64,000 bases of DNA. It comes from Acanthosepion pharaonis (lineage: Eukaryota > Mollusca > Cephalopoda > Sepiida > Sepiidae). The translations under genes and the position numbers were made by a program. The stretch spans positions 1,217,001 to 1,281,000 of the forward strand of contig CAHIKZ030005408.1 of the NCBI GenBank assembly GCA_903632075.3, written 5' to 3'. Under the pieces are notes generated by a model. That model saw nothing but the letters and a program-made list of their open reading frames with translations, had not been told where the DNA came from and did not search any database. Below, piece after piece: positions 49,731-63,171 of this stretch (within the stretch, counting starts at the first letter, position 1; each line of letters begins with the position of its first letter).

Positions 49731-52700
49731 GGTAGATAGATAGATAGATATGAACAGAATAGGATAGGATATGATAGATAGATAGATATGAACAGAATAG
49801 GATAGGATATGATAGATAGATAGATATGAACAGAATAGGATAGGATATGATAGGTAGATAGATATGAACAGAATAGGAAAGGATATGATAGATAGATATG
49901 AACAGAATAGGATAGGATATGATAGATAGATAGATATGAACAGAATAGGATGGGATATGATAGAGAATGAACAGAATAGGATAGGATGGGATAGATAGAT
50001 AGAACAGAGATAGGATAGGACATGATAGATAGATATGAACAGAATAGGATAGGACATGATAGATAGATATGAACAGAATAGGATAGGACATGATAGATAG
50101 ATATGAACAGAATAGGATAGGACATGATAGATAGATATGAACAGAATAGGATAGGACATGATAGATAGATATGAACAGAATAGGATGGGACATGATAGAT
50201 AGATATGAACAGAATAGGATGGGACATGATAGATAGATATGAACAGAATAGGATAGGACATGATAGATAGATATGAACAGAATAGGATAGGACATGATAG
50301 ATAGATATGAACAGAATAGGATAGGACATGATAGATAGATATGAACAGAATAGGATAGGACATGATAGATAGATATGAACAGAATAGGATAGGACATGAT
50401 AGATAGATAGATGATGTGAACAGAATAGGATAGGACATGATAGATAGATATGAAAGAATAGGATATGATAGATAGATAGATAAACACGAACAGAATGAGA
50501 TAGATAGATAGATATGAACAGAATGAGATAGATAGATAGATATGAACAGAATGAGATAGATAGATAGATAGATACGAACAGAATGAGATAGATAGATAGA
50601 TAGATACAAACAGAATGAGATAGATAGATAGATAGATACAAACAGAATGAGATAGATAGATAGATAGATACAAACAGAATGAGATAGATAGATAGATAGA
50701 TACAAACAGAATGAGATAGATAGATAGATAGATACGAACAGAATGAGATAGATAGATAGATTCGAACAGAATGAGATAGATAGATAGATAGATAGATACG
50801 AACAGAATGAGAGAGATCGATAGATAGATACGAACAGAACGAGATAGATAGAGAGATAGATAGATAGGAACAGAATGAGATAGATAGATGAACAGAATGA
50901 GATAGATAGATAGATGAACAGAGAGAGATAGTTAGATAGATAGATGCGAACAGAATGAGATAGATGGATGATTCGAACAGAATGAGATAGATAGATAGAT
51001 AGATGCGAACAGAATGAGATAGATAGATAGATGAACAGAATGAGATAGATAGATAGATGAACAGAATGAGATAGATAGATAGCGAACAGAATGAGATAGA
51101 TAGATAGATGAACAGAATGAGATAGATAGATACGAACAGAATTAGATAGCTAGAAAGATAGATTGATACGAACAGAATGAGATAGTTAGATAGATAGATA
51201 GATAGATACGAACAGAATGAGATAGATAGATATAGATAGATAGATAGATACGAACAGAATGAGATAAATAGAAAGATAGATACGAACAGAATTAGTTAGA
51301 TAGATAGATACGAACAGAATGAGATAGATAGATAGATACGAACAGAATGAGATAGATGATAGATACGAACAGAATGAGATAGATAGGATAGATTCGAACA
51401 GAATGATAGATAGATAGATAGATAGACAGAACGAACAGAATTAGATAGATAGATAGAACAGATAGATAGATAGATACAAACAGAATGAGATAGATAGATA
51501 GATAGATAGATACAAACAGAATGGGATAGATAGATGGATACAAAACAGAATGAGATAGATAGATACGAACAGAATGAGATAGATAGAGACAAACAGAATG
51601 AGATAGATAGATTTTGCAAACAGAATGAGATGGATAGATAAACAGAATGATAGATAGATACAAAACAGAATGAGATAGATAAATAGATGAGATAGATAGA
51701 TATGATGAGATAGATAGATAGATACGAACAGAATGAGATAGATAGATGAAACAGAATGAGATAGATAGAGAACAAACAGAATGAGATAGGATAGATACAA
51801 AAGAATGAGATAGATAGATAGATGAACAGAATGGAGATAGATAGATAGAGAACAGAAGGAGAGATAGATAGATTGACAGAATGAGATAGATAGATAGATA
51901 GATACGAACAGAATGAGATAGAATGATAGATAGATAGAACAGATAGATAGAGAGATAGAGGAACAGAATGAGATAGATAGATAGATAGATACGAACAGAA
52001 TGAGAGAGATAGTTAGATAGATAGATACGAACAGAATGAGAGGATAGTTAGATAGATACGAACAGAATGAGATGGATAGATAGATAGATTCGAAACAGAA
52101 TGAGATAGATAGATAGATACAGAACAGAATGAGATAGATAGATATGAGAATGAGATAGATAGATAGATACGAACAGAATGAGATAGATAGGATGAACAGA
52201 ATGAGATAGATAGATAGATGAACAGAATGAGATAGATAGATAGATAGGAACAGAATGGGATAGATAGATAGATAGATACGAACAGAATGAGATAGATAGA
52301 TAGATATATGAACAGAATGAGATAGATAGATAGATACGAACAGAATGATAGATAGATAGATAGATGAACAGAATGAGAGATCGATAGATAGATACGAACA
52401 GAATGAGAGAGATCGATAGATAGATACGAACAGAATGAGATAGATAGATAGATACGAACAGAATGAGATAGATAGTTAGATACGAACAGAATGAGATAGA
52501 TAGATAGATTCGAACAGAATAAGATAGATAGATAGATACGAACAGAATTAGATAGCTAGAAAGATAGATTGATACGAACAGAATGAGATAGTTAGATAGA
52601 TAGATAGATAGATAGATACGAACAGAATGAGATAGATAGATATAGATAGATAGATAGATACGAACAGAATGAGATAAATAGAAAGATAGATACGAACAGA

Positions 52701-54072
52701 ATGAGATAGATAGATAGATACGAACAGAATGAGATAGATAGATAGATACGAACAGAATGAGATAGATAGATAGATACAAACAGAATGAGATAGATAGATA
52801 GATACAAACAGAATGAGATAGATAGATAGATAGATACAAACAGAATGAGATAGATAGATACGAACAGAATGAGATAGATAGATACGAAGAGAATGAGAAT
52901 AAAATGATAGATACGAACAGAATGAGATAGATAGATAGATAGAACAGAATGAGATATAGATACGAACAGAATGGAGATAGATGAACAGATGAGATAGATA
53001 GATATAGATAGATGAAAACAGAATGAGATAGATAGATATAGATAGATAGATAGATACGAACAGAATGAGATAAATAGGAAAGATAGATACGAACAGAATT
53101 AGTTAGATAGATAGATATGAAACAGAATGAGATAGATAGATAGATACGAACAGAATGAGATAGATAGATAGATAGACGAACAGAATGAGATAGATAGATA
53201 GATAGATAGATACGAACAGATAGATAGAAACAGAATGAGGATAGATAGATAGATACGAACAGAATGAGATAGATAGATAGATAGATACGAACAGAATGAG
53301 ATAGATAGATAGATAGAACAGAATGAGATAGATAGATAGATAGATACGAACAGAATGAGATAGATAGATACGAACAGAATGAGATAGATAGATAGATACG
53401 AACAGAATGAGATAGATAGATAGACACGAACAGAATGAGATAGATAGATAGACACGAACAGAATGAGATAGATAGATAGATAGATTGATACGAACAGAAT
53501 GAGATAGTTAGATAGATAGATAGATAGATACGAACAGAATGAGATAGTTAGATAGATAGATAGATAGATACGAACAGAATGAGATAGTTAGATAGATAGA
53601 TAGATAGATAGATAGATACGAACAGAATGAGATAGATAGATAGATAGATAGATAGATGGATAGATACGAACAGAATGAGATAGATAGATAGATACGAACA
53701 GAATGAGATAGATAGGTAGATAGATAGATACGAACAGAATGAGATAAATAGATAGATTGATACGAACAGAATGAGATAGTTAGATAGATAGATAGATACG
53801 AACAGAATGAGATAGATAGATACGAACAGAATGAGATAGATAGATTGATACGGACAGAATGAGATAGATAGATAGATAGATACGAACAGAATTAGTTAGA
53901 TAGGTAGATAGATATGAACAGATTGAGATAGATAGATAGATACGAACAGAATGAGATAGATAGATAGATACGAACAGAATGAGATAGATAGATAGATACG
54001 AACAGAATGAGATAGATAGATAGATACGAACAGAATGAGATAGATAGATAGATATATACGAACTGAATTAGT

Positions 54073-54106
<34 letters not shown>

Positions 54107-57100
54107 CGAACAGAATGAGATAGATAGATATATACGAACGAATTAGTTAGATAGATAGATAGATAGATAGATACGAACAGAATGAGATAGATAGATAGAT
54201 ACGAACTGAATGAGATAGATAGATACGAACAGAATGAGATAGATAGATAGATAGATAGATACGAACAGAATGAGATATATAGATAGATAGATACGAACAG
54301 AATGAGATAGATAGATAGACACGAACAGAATGAGATAGATAGATAGATACGAACAGAATGAGATAGATAGATAGATAGATACGAACAGAATGAGATAGAT
54401 AGATAGATAGATAGATACGAACAGAATTAGTTAGATAGATAGATACGAACAGAATGAGATAGATAGATAGATACGAACAGAATGAGATAGTTAGATAGTT
54501 AGATAGATTGATATGAACAGAATGAGATAGATAGATAGATTCGAAGAGAATGAGATACATAGATAGATACGAACAGAATGAGATAGATAGATAGATTGAT
54601 ACGAACAGAATGATAGATAGATAGATAGATAGAAAGATTTGAACAGAATGAGATAAATAGATAGATTCGAAGAGAATGAGATACATAGATAGATACGAAC
54701 AGAATGAGATAGATAGATAGATAGATACGAACAGAGATAGATAGATAGATACGAACAGAATAGTTAGATAGATAGATAGATAGATGGATACAAAACAGAA
54801 TGAGAGATAGAACAGAATGAGATAGATAGATAGATAGATACAAAAGAATGAGAATTAGATAGATAGATTTAGATAGATAGATGATATGAACAGAATGAGA
54901 TAGATAGATTGATAGAATAGATAGATAGATTGATACGACGAAGAATGATAGATAGATAGATGAAAGATTTAACAGAATGAGATAGATGGATAGAAAGATT
55001 TGAACAGAATGAGATACATAGATACGAACAGAATGAGATAGAGATAGATAGATAGATATGGATAGATAGATAGATACGAACAGAATGAGATAGATAGATA
55101 GATACGAACAGAATAGATAGATAGATGGATAGATAGATAGATTAGATAGATAGATAGATGGAGAATGAACAGAGATGAGATAGTAGATAGATAGATGCGA
55201 ACAGAATGAGGATAGTAGATGGATAGATGCGTACAGAATGAGATAGATAGATAGATACGCACAGAATGAGATAGATAGATGGATAGATAGATAGATACGA
55301 ACAGAACAGATAGATAGATAGATGGATGGATAGATACGAACAGAATGAGATATAGATAGATGAACAGAATGAGATAGATAGGGATAGATGATACGAACAG
55401 AATGAGATAAATAGATGGATTGATGCGAACAGAATGGGATAGTTAGATAGATAGATAGATGCGAACAGAATTAGTTAGATAGATAGATAGATATGAACAG
55501 AATTAGTTAGATAGATAGATATGGAACAGATTGAGATAGATGGATAGATAGAATGAGATAGATAGATACGAACAGAATGGGATAGATAGATACGAACAGA
55601 ATGAGATAGATGGATGGATAGATACAGAACAGAATGGGATAGATAGATAGATGCGAACAGAATGAGATAGATAGATAGATAGATAGATGTGAAACAGAAT
55701 GAGATAGATAGATAGATAGATAGATACGAACAGAATGAGATAGATAGATAGATATATACGAACTGAATTAGTTAGATAGATAGATAGATAGATAGATACG
55801 AACAGAATGAGATAGATAGATAGATACGAACAGAATTAGTTAGATCGGTAGATAGATAGATACGAACAGAATGAGATAGATAGATAGATACGAACTGAAT
55901 GAGATAGATAGATACGAACAGAATGATAGATAGATAGATAGATAGATACGAACAGAATGAGATAGATAGATAGATAGATACGAACAGAATGAGATATATA
56001 GATAGATAGATACGAACAGAATGAGATAGATAGATAGACACGAACAGAATGAGATAGATAGATAGATAGATAGATACGAACAGAATGAGATAGATAGATA
56101 GATAGATACGAACAGAATGAGATAGATAGATAGATAGATAGATACGAACAGAATGAGATAGATAGATAGATTGATACGAACAGAATGAGATAGATAGATA
56201 GATAGATACGAACCGAAATGAGATAGATGAGATATAGATGAGATGAACAGATGAGATAAATAGATAGATAGATACGAACAGAATGAGATAAATAGAAAGA
56301 TAGATAGATACGAACAGAATTAGTTAGATAGATAGATACGAACAGAATGAGATAGATAGATAGATACGAACAGAATGAGATAGATAGATAGATAGATACG
56401 AACAGAATGAGATAGATAGATAGATAGATACGAACAGAATGAGATAGATAGATAGATACGAACAGAATGAGATAGATAGATAGATACGAACAGAATGAGA
56501 TAGATAGATAGATACGAACAGAATGAGATAGATAGATAGATAGATTGATATGAACAGAATGAGATAGATAGATTGATACGGACAGAATGAGATAGATAGA
56601 TAGGTAGATAGATAGATACGAACAGAATGAGATAGATAGATACGAACAGAATTAGTTAGATAGATAGATACGAAACAGAATGAGATAGATCGATAGATAT
56701 GAACAGAATGAGATAGATAGAATACGAAACAGATGAGATAGATAGATAGATATGAACAGAATGAGAGATAGATAGAACAGAATGAGATAGATAGATACGA
56801 ACAGAATGAGATGAGAACAGAATGAGATAGATAGACACGAACAGAATGAGATAGTTAGATAGATAGATAGATGAACAGAATGAGATAGAGATAGATAGAT
56901 AGATACGAACAGAATGAGATAGTTAGATAGATAGATACGAACAGAATGAGATAGTTAGATAGTTAGATAGATTGATATGAACAGAATGAGATAGATAGAT
57001 AGATTCGAAGAGAATGAGATACATAGATAGATACGAACAGAATGAGATAGATAGATACGAACAGAATGAGATAGATAGATACGAACAGAATGAGATAGAT

Positions 57101-57965
57101 AGATACGAACAGAATGAGATAGTTAGATAGATAGATAGATACGAACAGAATGAGATAGTTAGATAGATAGATAGATACGAACAGAATGAGATAGTTAGAT
57201 AGATAGATAGATACGAACAGAATGAGATAGTTAGATAGATAGATACGAACAGAATGAGATAGTTAGATAGTTAGATAGATTGATATGAACAGAATGAGAT
57301 AGATAGATAGATTCGAACAGAATGAGATACATATAACGAACAGATGAGATAGATAGATAGATAGATACGAACAGAATGATAGATAGATAGATAGATAGAA
57401 AGATTTGAACAGAATGAGATAAATAGATAGATTCGAAGAGAATGAGATACATAGATAGATACGAACAGAATTAGATAGATAGATAGATACGAACAGAATT
57501 AGTTAGATAGATAGATAGATAGATAGATACGAACAGAATGAGATAGATACGAACAGAATGAGATAGATAGATAGATAGATACGAACAGAATGAGATAGTT
57601 AGATAGATAGATACGAACAGAATGAGATAGATAGATAGATATGAACAGAATGAGATAGATAGATTGATACGAACAGAATGAGATAGATAGATAGATTGAT
57701 ACGAACAGAATGAGATAGATAGATAGATTGATACGAACAGAATGATAGATAGATAGATAGAAAGATTTGAACAGAATGAGATAGATAGATAGAAAGATTT
57801 GAACAGAATGAGATACATAGATAGATACGAACAGAATGAGATAGATAGATAGATACGAACAGAATGAGATAGATAGATAGATACGAACAGAATGAGATAG
57901 ATAGATAGATACGAACAGAATGAGATAGATAGATAGATAGATAGATAGATACGAACAGAATTAGT

Positions 57966-57999
<34 letters not shown>

Positions 58000-58591
58000 C
58001 GAACAGAATGAGATAGTAGATAGATAGATACGAACAGAATGAGATAGATAGATAGATACGTACAGAATGAGATAGATAGATAGATACGTACAGAATGAGA
58101 TAGATAGATAGATACGTACAGAATAGAGATAGATAGATAGATACGAACAGAATGAGATAGATAGATAGATACGAACAGAATGAGATAGATAGATAGATTG
58201 ATACGAACAGAATGAGATAGATAGATATATAGATATATAGATAGATTGATACGAACAGAATGAGATAGATAGATATATAGATTGATACGAACAGAATGAA
58301 ATAGATAGATATATAGATATAGATAGATTGATACGAACAGAATGAGATAGATAGATACGAACAGAATGAGATAGATAGATACGAACAGAATGAGATAGAT
58401 AGATAGATAGATACGAACAGAATGAGATAGATAGATAGATAGATAGATAGATACGAACAGAATGAGATAGATAGATAGATACGAACAGAATGAGATAGAT
58501 AGATAGATACGAACAGAATGAGATAGATAGATAGATAGATACGAACAGAATGAGATAGATAGATAGATAGATACGAACAGAATGAGATAGA
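49731..58591. repeat. 8.9-kb GATA-based minisatellite
   Basis: Continuous array. Block A (49731-50470): units of about 34-38 bp with (GATA)2-3 then TGAACAGAATAGGATAGGA and CAT or TAT. Block B (50470-58591): units of about 24-40 bp with (GATA)2-9, then CGAACAGAATGA (variants CAAACAG, TGAACAG, GTTAGATA, GAATTAGTTAGA). On the minus strand the repeat encodes long open frames of the type YLSISFCSYLSI; these are by-products of a stop-free repeat, not genes. It makes up about 14% of the window. Confidence 0.97.
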
Positions 58592-58599
58592 CAAATTGA

Positions 58600-59590
58600 A
58601 TAAATTGACAGAGAAAAATGATAGATATGACCAGTATTATATAGATCCCTTTTCTATCTTGTTTCCTTATAATATCCCTTTATTTAATTGTACGTCGGTC
58701 ATCAACGTCTCCGTATGAAAGCACCTTTTGACACATGCCTTATTAAGAATGGTTAATGACAGAAAATATGTTTATCTTCATTTTTTTAACCTAAATTACC
58801 AGAAATACAAGGAAGTTGCACCAAAATCGTTTGTTTTGCCCTTAACTTTTCTACCAATCATTCTTTGTCAAGGGATTTGTTTTATTTCGTTATTTTATTA
58901 TTATTATTTTAATTTTTTGTAGGTGTTAAGGCGTTTTCCACGGGCGGAGAGAGGGGGCTGATTTTTCACTTTTTCAATTGTCCACTGTTTGAATTGTAGA
59001 TCTTATTTCTGTCCTTCCTGTTCGGAGTCCGCTTGTCTTCCGGTTTCACTTTGTTTGGCCATTCGAGAAATTGACATTTTCATCTTTTAACGTGACACTT
59101 ACTTTAAAATCCCTTCTTTCATATCTTCATTTTTTCCTCCTCCTTGTCCCTCCCTTCTTTTCTCTCCTTTCCTTAGTTGTGTCCCTTCTGACCTCCCGTC
59201 CTTCCTCCATTTCTTCCTATCTTTGATTGTTTACCCCTCTCACTCCCTCTTTCCCTTTTATTTTCGTTCATTTATCCCTTTCTTTCTTTCTTTTTTCGTT
59301 CTTTCTTTCTTTCTTTCTTTCTCACATCACTTTATATAAACACAACGTTGATTGTTATTAGCTTTAAATACGTCTGATAACTTTCTTTTTATTTTCTTTT
59401 GCAGCAGAGAGAGGTTGACTTGTACCCGCATCGGTTTGACGGTAGAAGGTTGACGCTAAAAACAACCGCATGACGACATGACGAACGGAAACTGAATAGA
59501 AATAAATAAGGAAAAAATATTATAAGAAAAAAAAAAAGCGGGAGAAAATCAAGGGAGTTAATTTAGGAAAAGTAGAAAACAAAACAAGAA
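58600..59590. other. Unassigned DNA, CT-rich with (CTTT)n
   Basis: CT-rich tract 59100-59330 with (CTTT)n at about 59284-59322. Right flank of the GATA array begins at 58592. No gene signal. Confidence 0.45.
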
Positions 59591-60135
59591 CTTTGCCGAA
59601 CATAAAAGTGACACGTGTTCAATAATATTGTAAGATCGCCTATTGCAATTAGAGAGAAGACGACAGTCCCGGAAAAGGATAAAGAGGTGGGGGTGGCGGA
59701 GCAATGGAAGCAACAAGAAAAGAAAAGGACGAATGGCTGGATAAACAAGCGGTACACAGTAGACATGTAATCCGACAGCCACAGGTGTGTGGGTCGTGAG
59801 ATAGAATGGGCCGAACAAAAAAAAAACCGGTCCTAAAGTTGATTAAGGGGTAGCAAGAACCCCCCCCCCCCGCCATCTCTTCTGAAGGAAGGAAACTCCT
59901 GGAAGATCTCCCTTCATATCTCTTAGATATTTAAGGAAAAAATGACAGCTTAGTTAAGGAGACGTGGGAATCAAAAGCAGTATATTAACTAATGGCCTCG
60001 TAAACTATCGATCCAAACGAAGCGTCTCGCATAATGCCTTTTTTCTGGCAGTAATCAATTCCACTATACCACAACAACGAAAACCTATTACATTACTTGT
60101 ACATGTGTATAAAAAAATAGTTCAATTTATATCAA
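59590..60135. other. Unassigned DNA
   Basis: Overlapping minus-strand frames at 59558-59876 without domains. Poly-C at 59860-59870. Not repeated in the window. Confidence 0.35.
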
Positions 60136-60139
60136 GAGG

Positions 60140-60147
60140 CTACTTTA

Positions 60148-60182
<35 letters not shown>

Positions 60183-60520
60183 TCCTTTGATTTCTGGTGT
60201 GTACACATTTCTTTCCGGGTCCCGCCCAGAGACCTAAGGTTAGAAATGGCATCATGACATTTTCCACTGACCAATGAAAAAAAACACACATATTTTACAT
60301 AGATAAAGCCCTTCGTAAGGTGTGGGCTGTACTCATGAGAACAATTTTTTTTTATTTCCTTAAGACATGGGCTTCCAGGAATCTCTTCAATTAGCCTACA
60401 GGAATATTTTCCAACCAATCCGAGGGCTGCAACTAGAACAGTTATTGTTAATGTTCCCATGTGCCACATTTTTGAAATTTCGATTTCAAGGTCCTTGTAT
60501 TTTTATAGCTTTTAGAAAAT
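60140..60520 (-). mobile_element. LINE with restriction-like endonuclease: C-terminal tail, second copy
   Basis: Minus-strand frame MWHMGTLTITVLVAALGLVGKYSCRLIEEIPGSPCLKEIKK (60469 downward), matching the tail that follows the endonuclease domain (pattern W.....VPVVIGALG.I......I..IP). It ends in (AAT)n at 60148-60182. Its sequence parallels 60520-60850 at roughly 75-80%, so two truncated copies lie in tandem. Confidence 0.7.
60148..60182. repeat. (ATT)n microsatellite, LINE 3' tail
   Basis: About 11 units at the 3' end of the minus-strand LINE fragment. Confidence 0.9.
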
Positions 60521-60552
60521 CTTTATTATTATTATTATTATTATTATTATTT
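60518..60552. repeat. (ATT)n microsatellite, LINE 3' tail
   Basis: About 11 units between the two tandem LINE fragments. Confidence 0.9.
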
Positions 60553-61330
60553 CACTTGGTTTCGGCTGTATACAGATTTCATTCCGGGTCCCAACCAGAA
60601 ACTTAAGGTCAGAAATGACTTCATAATATTCTCCACTGATCATTTGTGCAAAAAAAAAATCATTTCACACACATTTTACATAAAAGTCTCTGTGAACTGT
60701 ACTTGTGAGTAGAATTTTTTTGTATTTCATTAAGGCATAGGCTACCAGTACCCCTTCAATTAGTTTATTGGAATCTTTTCCAATCAATCCGAGAACTCCA
60801 ATTACAACTGGAATTACTGATGTGCTTATGTCACATTTTTGAGATTTTCACTTCGAGATCCTTGTATTCTGATAGTTTTTTTAAGAACTTCAGATATACA
60901 TCACAATCTGCAGAAACTGCTGTGTCAATAAGAAAGCACATTCTGTTCTTGTGGTCTTTGATCGCGATGTCTGGGCGATTAGATTTGATTGTTCTGTTTG
61001 TGTGTATTGGAAAGTCCCATAAAATTCTTGCAGGCCCTATCTCTGTAACTGAATCTATGTGATGTTCATACCAGTTTATTGCAGTTCTTTCCCGTAAAAG
61101 TTGCATATTTTCCAGTGCAGATATTGGCCAACTCTGTCATGCTGAGTTTTATATTCAGTGGATAATAACACTGTGTAACCTGATACAAGATGGTTAATTT
61201 TTTTCTGGATATTTATCATAAATTATGCATTTCGGGGTAACACAATTTTTCAGTATGCGTGCTTGGTAATTTCTACTTAGCAAGTATTGGCCCTTCAGTT
61301 TCAGCTTTTAACACTGCACTACGTAACCAT
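60520..61330 (-). mobile_element. LINE with restriction-like endonuclease (R2/NeSL/Hero type), C-terminal fragment
   Basis: Minus-strand frame 61106-60831 reads GPARILWDFPIHTNRTIKSN, then RPDIAIKD and CFLIDTAV. RPD (Asp46) and the ID-A (Asp61) of this 91-residue frame fit the PD-(D/E)xK restriction-like endonuclease at the C-terminus of R2/NeSL/Hero/CRE LINEs. Upstream, in another frame, a degraded block like HQWLRSAVLKAETEGPILA (about 61295-61240) precedes it, as in the family. The zinc-knuckle cysteines that normally lie between are not intact. It ends in (AAT)n at 60518-60552. Confidence 0.75.
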
Positions 61331-61595
61331 TGATGGGTACAGGGTTTGTCTGCATCAGCTTGCTTGGTACGGACTGGGTTTTTGACCATTGCTATCGTTT
61401 CTGTATTTGGTGCATTGCATTTGCTTTCTTTTTTAGGTTCTTTGCCGCTAAACTGGATGTATTATGTTTTGTTTTTGTTTTTGTTTCCTTTTCTTTTTTT
61501 TTTTTTTTTTTTGCATTTCTTCACCCACCTGAAATTCTCTTTTGAATTTGTTGGCTTCCTTTATTACTGCTCATCAGTGTGGCTAGACGTCCGGT

Positions 61596-61672
61596 TGCCT
61601 CTAGCTAGGATCGAAACCCGACTGAATTGGGGTCAGTCGGGAGATTCTACCACTAAACCGTTGGCGAACGGC
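61596..61672 (-). pseudogene. tRNA-like sequence (SINE head or tRNA pseudogene)
   Basis: The minus strand reads GCCGTTCGCCAACGGTTTAG, then A-box-like TTTAGTGGTAGAAT, a perfect 9-bp stem CCCGACTGA / TCAGTCGGG around a 7-nt loop CCCCAAT (61617-61641), and B-box-like GTTTCGATCC. The anticodon loop lacks T33 and the T stem pairs poorly, so a functional tRNA is unlikely. Confidence 0.5.
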
Positions 61673-61689
61673 AGGGATGAAGGTGAATT

Positions 61690-62560
61690 TAAGCGTATTT
61701 TTCGATAAACACACAGAGAGAACTCAATTCGATTTATCGATAAGAGTCTTGCATTATTAGCCGTATATAATATATATTCATTTAAACATGTTTGACGAGA
61801 AACAATTTAAACCTGTTGTGCTTAATTATCTTCAATAAGATCCTTTCGTAATCACGTATAATTTTTCTTGTTTCGTGATTAAAGACAGCAAGAAAGGCAC
61901 ACGTTTACATGTTACATCAGACATGTTTAAATGAAAATATGCTGCCAAATTATACGGGACACACACACACACATGCTTACGGAGGTGTGGAGGCCTCACA
62001 CTTATACACTTATACACACACCCACACGAATATACACACTTACACACATCATACTCACTCACTCCCTAATGAGCCAAATGATAACACACACCCACAGCAA
62101 TATACACGCTTACACATATCATACTCACTCACTCCCTTAAGACCCAAATAACCCGCACACAAACACTAAACAGAGACACATCCCCTCACCAGGTCCAATA
62201 AAACTGTCAAACTGACCAAAGAAATTCAGAGCAGCATAGATCCATCCAGCTCTTATCTCAAATAACAACTTAAAAGAGACTGTTTGAACAACACAAGAAA
62301 TGTTAAAAGATTCATGTTAAAAAGATTAAAAAAAAAAAAAAAACAAATGAAAACTACAGACAAAAGTTCATTTTCTCCAACAAAACATTCATTTCTGTAG
62401 TTTACTGCTACCAGCAAGCAGAAATATTTCTCCTCCCGATGATGGCCATTTCGGTCGAAACTAGTCGAGGATTCTAAATGAAATAATAAAAAAAAAACGA
62501 AAGAATATTAATCTACAACCCAGTGTGTCTAAAGATTTTTTAATATTTTTTTTATTGTTC
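61690..62560. other. Unassigned DNA with CA-rich tract
   Basis: A CACA/CACTTACA-rich tract 61958-62165 contains an ~80-bp direct duplication (ATCATACTCACTCACTCCCT at 62048 and 62118). The phrase GATGATGGCCATTTCGGTCG, then AAACTAGTCGAGG (62437), resembles retroelement-end signatures. Confidence 0.4.
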
Positions 62561-62561
62561 A

Positions 62562-62589
<28 letters not shown>
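62562..62589. repeat. (TA)n microsatellite
   Basis: About 28 bp of TA. Confidence 0.88.
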
Positions 62590-62593
<4 letters not shown>

Positions 62594-62664
62594 CTAGCAT
62601 CCCCATGGTTGATATTCGCATAAATATAGTAGTAAGTATTCACATAAATATAGTAGTAAGTACT

Positions 62665-62960
62665 GTATGTTGGTCTGCAGTTGGAGATTCGTCTCCAGTT
62701 GTGCTGGTCAAATTCAAAGTCAGAGAGGATCCCGAGGCTATGTCGAAGATCATAATCTCGTCTCAGGAAACAGCTACTTGAACCCGTTTTATACGGGGTC
62801 TGTGTGGAATTTTTGACCGAGCCTATGGGCTCGGATACCCCACATTAAATTCGTCCTTGTGCCACATCTGACCGCGTCGGAGTGGTTAGTAGATATCCTG
62901 CAGTTGGAGATTCATTGCGGAATTCACTTGACTCACTTCTAGCAGTTGACTACTTCTTCT
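62665..62960 (+). repeat. tRNA-like repeat with 5' part duplicated
   Basis: CTGCAGTTGGAGATTCGT at 62675 recurs as CTGCAGTTGGAGATTCATTG at 62898. Before the second copy is CTTGTGCCACATCTGACCGC (62859), like the end of SINE-2, then CGTCGGAGTGGTTAGTAGAT (A-box-like). GTGTGGAATTTTTGACCGAG (62801) and CCTATGGGCTCGGATACCCC (62822) lie between. Suggests tandem tRNA-headed units as at 17.2 kb. Confidence 0.45.
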
Positions 62961-63056
62961 ACGCGCCGCTGGCGAATCATATATGCGTTGTTCGTGTTCC
63001 TAAGTATTATCGTTCATTACCAACCTTCGTGGGATTATTCCTATCTTCCCTAGATT

Positions 63057-63059
<3 letters not shown>

Positions 63060-63095
<36 letters not shown>

Positions 63096-63108
63096 TTGTG
63101 TGTGTGAT
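63060..63108. repeat. (TA)n(TG)n microsatellite
   Basis: TA 63062-63091 followed by GTGTTTGTGTGTGTG. Confidence 0.9.
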
Positions 63109-63171
63109 AAAAATCTAGTTTTAAGGTAAGCAGTATTTATCGGTAAAAGTGTTCAATATCAGAAATTGAGC

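Noticed and set aside
49585..50705. Open frames above 300 codons on the minus strand as a possible repetitive protein gene
   Set aside because: They are direct translations of the GATA minisatellite in several frames, with no start context, splice signals or non-repeat domain.
49731..58591. CRISPR array
   Set aside because: Units are contiguous variants of one GATA-based repeat, with no unique spacers, and the context is eukaryotic.
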